A DNA stretch of 44,214 bases. Source: Phycisphaerales bacterium. GTDB taxonomy: Bacteria; Planctomycetota; Phycisphaerae; WQYP01. The stretch is from contig WQYP01000014.1 of assembly GCA_009781185.1 (NCBI GenBank), positions 1 through 44,214 of the forward strand. Direction: 5' to 3'. Positions 39,914 through 44,214 of this stretch are shown piece after piece. How positions within the stretch are numbered: the first letter of the stretch is position 1; every line of letters begins with the position of its first letter. The notes below the pieces were generated by a model. The model searched no databases and was not told the origin of the DNA. It saw only the letters and a program-made list of their open reading frames with translations. The translations under genes were made by a program, and so were the position numbers.

Positions 39914-41373
39914 AACAACCTCCTGACCGTTTCCAATACTTTCGCACTCTCCGCATCCAGCGCCGCGATCTCGTCTATGATCTCCTGCGGGGTACGATGG
40001 GTGGCGACCTCCTCGCCGTTGGGGTTCTTCACCGACAGGTCGAACGTAGCTGAATCCAGCGTCTTCACGTCCAGCGTCCATGACTTGGGCGAATCCTTGC
40101 AACCCTTCTGCAACTTCACGAACTCGATGAGGTCGTCGTCGTTGAGGGGGTTGGTTTTGCCCATGTTGCGGCCGGGGTCGAGTTGATAGTACCAGACCTT
40201 CCGCGTCGGTGCGCCTTTTTCGAAGAAGAGTACGACGGTTTTGACGCCGGCTCCGAGGAATGTGCCGCCGGGGCAGTCGAGGATGGTGTGGAGGTTGCAG
40301 GATTCGAGTAGTAGTTTTCGCAGGCTTACCGAGGCGTTGTCGGTGTTCGAGAGGAACGTGTTTTTGATGACGACGCCGGCGCGGCCGCCGGGTTTGAGCA
40401 TTTTGATGAAGTGTTGGAGAAAGAGGTAGGCCGTCTCGCCGGTGCGGATGGGGAAGTTTTGTTGGATTTCGTTGCGTTCCTTGCCGCCGAAGGGAGGGTT
40501 GGCGAGGATCACGTCGACGCGGTCTTTTTCCTGAATGTCGGCGAGGTTTTCGGTGAGCGTGTTGGTGTGGATGATGTTGGGGGTTTCGATGCCGTGGAGG
40601 ATCATGTTCATGATGGCGATGACGTAGGCGAGGGATTTCTTTTCCTTGCCGTAGAAGGTGCGTTCATGGAGGGTCTTCATCTGGGCGGTGGTGAGGTCGC
40701 CGTGTATTTTTTTGTTTTTCATGTAGTCGAAGGCTTCGCAGAGGAAGCCTGCTGAGCCGACGGCTCCGTCGTAGACCTTTTCGCCGATCGTCGGCTTGAC
40801 TACTTGGATCATGGCGCGGATGAGTGGGCGAGGGGTGTAATACTCGCCGCCGTTGCGACCGGCATTGCCCATGTTCCTGATCTTCGCTTCGTAGAGGTGC
40901 GAGAGTTCGTGCTTCTCGGTCTGTGAGCGGAAGCGGAGTTCGTCGATGTGGTCGATGATTTCGCGGAGGTTGTAGCCGCTTTGGATTTTGTTTTTGATTT
41001 CGCCGAAGATTTCGCCGATTTTGTACTCGATGGTGTTTGAGTCGGCAGCCCTTTGCTTGAAACCGTGGAGGTAGGGGAAGAGTTTTTGGTTGACGAAATC
41101 GCGGAGGTCGTCGCCGGTGAGGGCGGCGTTGTGATCGAGCTTGCCGTCCTTGTCTTTGGGGACGGCCCAGGTCTCCCAGCGGTACGGCTTGTCGAGGATG
41201 AAGGAGTATTTTTTGTCTTCGATAGCGGCTGCATCAGCCCGGTCCAGTTCCAGACCATCAAGATATTTTAGGAACAGTAGCCACGACGTCTGCTCGGTGT
41301 AGTCCAGCTCCGTCGTGCATCCGGCTTCTTTCCAGAGCACATCGTCAATATTCTTAAAAGCCTGTTCAAACAT
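39910..41373 (-). CDS. hsdM: Type I restriction enzyme, M subunit
   Basis: DNA adenine methyltransferase of the type I complex; with HsdS it methylates the target, with HsdR it restricts. The 487-residue protein has the N-terminal helical HsdM domain (AFKNIDDVLWKEAGCTTELD, WLLFLKYLDGLE), GEYYTPRPLIRAMIQVVKPT, the SAM motif KVYDGAVGSAGFLCEAF (slightly unusual for DPACGSGGFL), and the catalytic NPPF (292-295). ATG 41373 is chosen for its AAGG-TTAAAA leader; a TTG seven codons upstream is open but weak. It starts the operon hsdM-hsdS and is divergent from the AlbA_2 gene across 198 bases. Confidence 0.93.
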   Translation of the reverse strand: MFEQAFKNIDDVLWKEAGCTTELDYTEQTSWLLFLKYLDGLELDRADAAAIEDKKYSFILDKPYRWETWAVPKDKDGKLDHNAALTGDDLRDFVNQKLFPYLHGFKQRAADSNTIEYKIGEIFGEIKNKIQSGYNLREIIDHIDELRFRSQTEKHELSHLYEAKIRNMGNAGRNGGEYYTPRPLIRAMIQVVKPTIGEKVYDGAVGSAGFLCEAFDYMKNKKIHGDLTTAQMKTLHERTFYGKEKKSLAYVIAIMNMILHGIETPNIIHTNTLTENLADIQEKDRVDVILANPPFGGKERNEIQQNFPIRTGETAYLFLQHFIKMLKPGGRAGVVIKNTFLSNTDNASVSLRKLLLESCNLHTILDCPGGTFLGAGVKTVVLFFEKGAPTRKVWYYQLDPGRNMGKTNPLNDDDLIEFVKLQKGCKDSPKSWTLDVKTLDSATFDLSVKNPNGEEVATHRTPQEIIDEIAALDAESAKVLETVRRLL

Positions 41374-41571
41374 TTTTAACCTTGCTGGTTCCAATGATCT
41401 GATCGTTTCACCGTTCTGAAAAGGATAAGGCTCGGCAGAGCCACGTCAAGGCGGGTGGGTAGCCGCCGCCAGAAAGACATTTCGATTGGCAGTATCAGAT
41501 AGCTGGAAGTAACATAGCCGTCGTTTGATGCGAACGGATTTCCGGATCGTATTTGAGAGGAGTTTTGAGTA

Positions 41572-43002
41572 ATGGCTTCAGCCAGCCGCACCGTCACTGC
41601 CGATCAGGTGAATCTCCTCATCCGTGAGGGCGAAGGCTTGACGGTAGAGTTTAAGGAGCAGTTCACTTCGCGTATTGCCGAGGACATCGTGGCCTTTGCT
41701 AACGTTAAGGGCGGAACGCTGCTCCTTGGTGTACGGGATGATGGGACCATTCGCGGTGAGCGGTTGGTCAACAATTTGAAAGCGACGATCAACGACGTGG
41801 CGCGGAATTGCAAGCCGTCCATCTCTGTCGGGCTTGCGCAGGTCGGGGAGGTCGTGGCGGTGGTGGTGCCGGAGGGTACGGAGAAGCCGTATGCCTGCTC
41901 CTCAGGCTATTACCGCAGGCTTGACGGCACCACTCAAAAGATGAACCACGATGAACTCCGCATGATGTTCGCGGAGAACGATCCGATGCCGTTCGAGGAG
42001 AAGACGGTCCGAGGCTTCACCTTCGACGACATCTCCAAGGCCAAGATCAACGCTTTTACCAAGGAAGCGGACATTCGAATCGGTCGCACCGCTGCCCCTG
42101 ATTTTCTGCGGAGCCTCAATGTTGCGGACGCGGCGAAGGTCAAGAACGCGGGCATCCTCTTTTTCGCCAAGGACGTGCATCGGCACATCCACCAGGCGCA
42201 GATGACGCTACTGGCGTTCAAGGGCACAAACCGGCTACACATTTACGACCGGCGAGACGTACAAGACGACCTGCTCACCCAGTTCAATGAAGCGGTCGCC
42301 TTCCTCAAGAGGCATCTGAACGTTCGTAGCGAAATCCACGGCGTGAATCGCAAGGATATCTATGAGATTCCGCTGGACGTGCTGCGAGAGGCCGTGGTGA
42401 ACGCGATCATGCACCGCGACTACAGCATCACCGGCACACAGGTCAGCGTCGAAATTTACGACGACCGCGTGGAGATCATCAACCCCGGCGGTCTGCCGAA
42501 AGGGCTCTCGCGCCGAAAGCTCGGCACGATTTCAATTCGTAGGAACGCGGTGATCGCGGACCTGTTCTTCCGACTGCACAAAGTTGAACGTATCGGCATG
42601 GGCATTCAGAAGATGAAGGAGGCGATGATCGCGTCAGGGCTTCGCGAGCCGACCTTCGAGCCGAACGAATTCTTCCGGGCGGTCTTTTATCGCTCGCCAG
42701 AGTTTGCCATGAAGGAGGAGCAACCTGGCTCGAAGACGAACGCCTCAGGGTTGGTAGATGGGTTGGTAAGTGGGTTGGTAGATGGGTTGGTAGAAAATCA
42801 GCGACGGTTGCTTGTGCTGATTAAAGAGAATCCTCGTATCTCCAAGAGCGCCATGGCGAAAGCGATCGGTATCAGCACAACCGCCATCGACAACAACCTG
42901 ACGAGACTCAAGGAAAAAGGCATTTTACGCCGCGTCGGTTCGACCAAGGGGGGACATTGGGAAATAATGAAAAACAAGAGTGGCATGCAGGCGGACTTTT
43001 AA
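41572..43002 (+). CDS. AlbA_2/Schlafen-type ATP-binding regulator
   Basis: A protein of 476 residues. The N-terminal AlbA_2 (Schlafen-like) domain covers about 15-130 (EGEGLTVEFKEQFTSRIAED, KGGTLLLGVRDDGTIRG, GYYRRLDGTTQKMNHDELR). The middle has a GHKL-type ATP-binding region (LREAVVNAIMHRDYSITGTQ, VEIINPGGLPKGL). The C-terminal 80 residues form a winged helix (ISKSAMAKAIGISTTAIDNN), reached through a repeat linker (GLVDGLVSGLVDGLVENQ) encoded by GGGTTGGTA units. AGGAG precedes the start. Such genes often accompany type I systems, and a regulatory or defence role of the divergent neighbour is plausible. Confidence 0.8.
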   Translation: MASASRTVTADQVNLLIREGEGLTVEFKEQFTSRIAEDIVAFANVKGGTLLLGVRDDGTIRGERLVNNLKATINDVARNCKPSISVGLAQVGEVVAVVVPEGTEKPYACSSGYYRRLDGTTQKMNHDELRMMFAENDPMPFEEKTVRGFTFDDISKAKINAFTKEADIRIGRTAAPDFLRSLNVADAAKVKNAGILFFAKDVHRHIHQAQMTLLAFKGTNRLHIYDRRDVQDDLLTQFNEAVAFLKRHLNVRSEIHGVNRKDIYEIPLDVLREAVVNAIMHRDYSITGTQVSVEIYDDRVEIINPGGLPKGLSRRKLGTISIRRNAVIADLFFRLHKVERIGMGIQKMKEAMIASGLREPTFEPNEFFRAVFYRSPEFAMKEEQPGSKTNASGLVDGLVSGLVDGLVENQRRLLVLIKENPRISKSAMAKAIGISTTAIDNNLTRLKEKGILRRVGSTKGGHWEIMKNKSGMQADF

Positions 43003-43304
43003 TAAGTGCTTATTAAATTGAAGGAGGGGATGATGCCGAGGAACACGGGGGGAGATTCTTCCGGCAGCCTTCGAATGCCCCGATGCGACCTGTGCCGCCT
43101 CCGGCCCGGAATGCCGATGGGGCGATCCGGACCACAGGCATGATGTAAAAGGGCCAAGAACGCACGGAAACCACGCGCCACGCTCTCGGTGGGCACGACA
43201 TGACGAAGAACGGAACCAACAGCGTGAAGTACCACCTGCGGCAAATGCCATTGTAGAGCTTGATCCGGCGTGTTGGTCCTGCAAGAGCGGGCTGCCACCC
43301 GCCT
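43003..43304. other. Gene-free stretch without recognisable features
   Basis: The interval contains only short, Arg/Pro/Cys-rich frames on both strands with no ribosome sites and no recognisable protein pattern. A 35-residue plus-strand frame from 43032 (MPRNTGGDSSGSL ...) and a minus-strand frame ending at 42999 were considered and not called. It may be a decayed gene. Confidence 0.4.
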
Positions 43305-43706
43305 CTAATGGGTACCGTTGTGTGGAAGGTTCTGTCCCCCTTCCTCAGGCAGTTGAGGTGGAGCCTTGGGGACAGCTTCCACGTTTATCTCGACGGCCTC
43401 GACCCCTTTTGCTTTACCGGGCCAAACGCTCAAGGCTCCCACAAAAAGCGTCCAAGTAGGAACGAGCGCCAGCCCGGGCACCAGTTCGATGGCGAAGGCC
43501 AGGAGGATGGGCCAGCGGAAGCCGAAGATCGCCACGCAGACCAGTGCGACGAGGATGTCGATGATATCTGTGCCGGGCGAGAGGAATCCGGGGAAGAAAA
43601 AAGGAAAGAAGGTAATTTGCAGCCCATCGGCCAGACCCGCGACCACGAGGGCCAGAGCCTTTCGGCGTTTCGTCACCACCGGACGCGGACGAGCGAGTTG
43701 TAACAT
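43305..43706 (-). CDS. Small integral membrane protein
   Basis: A protein of 133 residues with a basic start (MLQLARPRPVVTKRRKALAL) and about three hydrophobic segments (LALVVAGLADGLQITFFPFF, IIDILVALVCVAIFGF, WPILLAFAIELVPGLALVPT). The C-terminal 40 residues are soluble and Glu/Pro-rich. ATG 43706 lies eight bases after GGAG; an in-frame ATG farther upstream overlaps the intergenic region. It follows the DUF4230 gene on the same strand with a gap of 51 bases and may be cotranscribed. Function unknown. Confidence 0.6.
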   Translation of the reverse strand: MLQLARPRPVVTKRRKALALVVAGLADGLQITFFPFFFPGFLSPGTDIIDILVALVCVAIFGFRWPILLAFAIELVPGLALVPTWTLFVGALSVWPGKAKGVEAVEINVEAVPKAPPQLPEEGGQNLPHNGTH

Positions 43707-43757
43707 CAGATAGTCTCCATATGAATGAGGTGGGGGCAAATGATCTTGCTTCCGATC

Positions 43758-44214
43758 TCACTGTTCGAACTCAACGTCCACCCGCACCCCCGGTTGCAGC
43801 TTGTCGAAAGACTCTATTAGTTTCTGCATAGCCTCCTTGACATTCTTCTCGGCCAATTCTTGCAGCCCCGGCTGCTGGGATATCTGCGCAAGAGCAGCTG
43901 CTCGCAGCATATTCTGGGCTTCCTTCGCCATTTCTCCCTTGTTGAACCTCGCCCAGGCGCTACTGGACTCCACGTACACCCGATCCAAAGGTATTTCAAC
44001 AATGCTGTCATCCACCTTTGGTCTCGGCAAAATGACTGTCATTATCCGTTTGTCTGGATCAAGTTTAATATTCGATGAGCTGAATGTTTCCAGTGGAACG
44101 ACATACTGAACCTTACAGCCCTCGGCCTTCACGCGGGCTGCCGTGGTACCCCAGTAAATACCCCACCCACGATATTCCTCTTTCTTTTCCACCTCGGGCG
44201 CGAACTCGGCGGAC
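43758..44214 (-). CDS. DUF4230-like protein (5' end outside the window)
   Basis: The frame is open to the window edge, so the N-terminus is missing. The visible 152 residues match the later part of DUF4230 proteins: GTTAARVKAEGCKVQYVVPL (strands), KLDPDKRIMTVILPRPKVDD, VEIPLDRVYVESSSAWARFN, and the C-terminal helix QELAEKNVKEAMQKLIESFD. These proteins are usually anchored by one N-terminal membrane helix, which would lie outside. A start at GTG 44192 inside the window is less likely, because codons upstream of it also fit. Role unknown. Confidence 0.65.
   Translation of the reverse strand, partial: SAEFAPEVEKKEEYRGWGIYWGTTAARVKAEGCKVQYVVPLETFSSSNIKLDPDKRIMTVILPRPKVDDSIVEIPLDRVYVESSSAWARFNKGEMAKEAQNMLRAAALAQISQQPGLQELAEKNVKEAMQKLIESFDKLQPGVRVDVEFEQ

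Noticed and set aside
42999..43298. Minus-strand frame after the AlbA_2 gene as a transposase remnant
   Set aside because: It has no recognisable catalytic motif, no inverted repeats at its ends and no ribosome site.

Overview
The window reads as a piece of a bacterial chromosome, moderately GC-rich, with ordinary housekeeping genes on the left (6-phosphofructokinase, an RluA-type pseudouridine synthase, an RRM protein, a TlyA-like methyltransferase, ribosomal protein S20, glutamyl-tRNA synthetase). The phosphofructokinase type, the stacks of short G/T-rich repeats between genes and the style of the prophage proteins suggest Planctomycetota, perhaps a Phycisphaerae-like lineage. That is an inference from style; nothing here proves it.

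Region 1 (1-8600) is host core plus a small accessory locus at 5173-6625: a nucleotidyltransferase-fold protein (DUF6932-like) overlapping a helical/glycine-zipper protein, followed by a second, tandemly duplicated glycine-zipper protein. A long palindromic element with a conserved loop occurs at 1-77 and again, nested in a second inverted repeat, at 8471-8601.

Region 2 (about 9285-34749) is a roughly 25.5 kb prophage. It is bounded by a 19-bp direct repeat (CGGGCGTAATTCAGTGGTA) that looks like the 5' part of a tRNA-Gly gene, with matching pairs of GACTAAAA boxes on the phage side of both ends. Apart from one ATPase at the left end, all genes are on the minus strand. Reading from the right end leftwards: tyrosine integrase; a control region with three AACCTATARTRGGTT operators; small early genes; a winged-helix replication-initiator-like protein carrying iterons inside its own gene; two sigma-like regulators in tandem; a translationally coupled block with an HNH/P-loop fusion and a cytosine methyltransferase; then an HK97-type morphogenesis module (small and large terminase, portal, protease, capsid, connectors, tail completion, tail tube, tail chaperones joined by an apparent programmed -1 frameshift, tape measure, two distal proteins). 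No lysis genes, receptor-binding protein or CI-like repressor could be recognised.

Region 3 (34837-43002) is a type I restriction-modification locus: hsdM, hsdS (one recognisable target-recognition region plus an extra C-terminal domain) and hsdR on the minus strand. It is interrupted between hsdS and hsdR by an oppositely oriented two-gene unit, a 260-285 residue protein of unknown function overlapping a PIN-domain (VapC-like) nuclease. An AlbA_2/Schlafen-type ATP-binding regulator is divergent from hsdM. Region 4 (43003-44214) holds a small membrane protein and the C-terminal part of a DUF4230 protein cut by the window edge.

Most likely new biology: the sigma-like protein with four tandem helix-turn-helix repeats, the PIN unit inside the restriction locus, the nucleotidyltransferase plus duplicated glycine-zipper locus, and the mobile palindromes.
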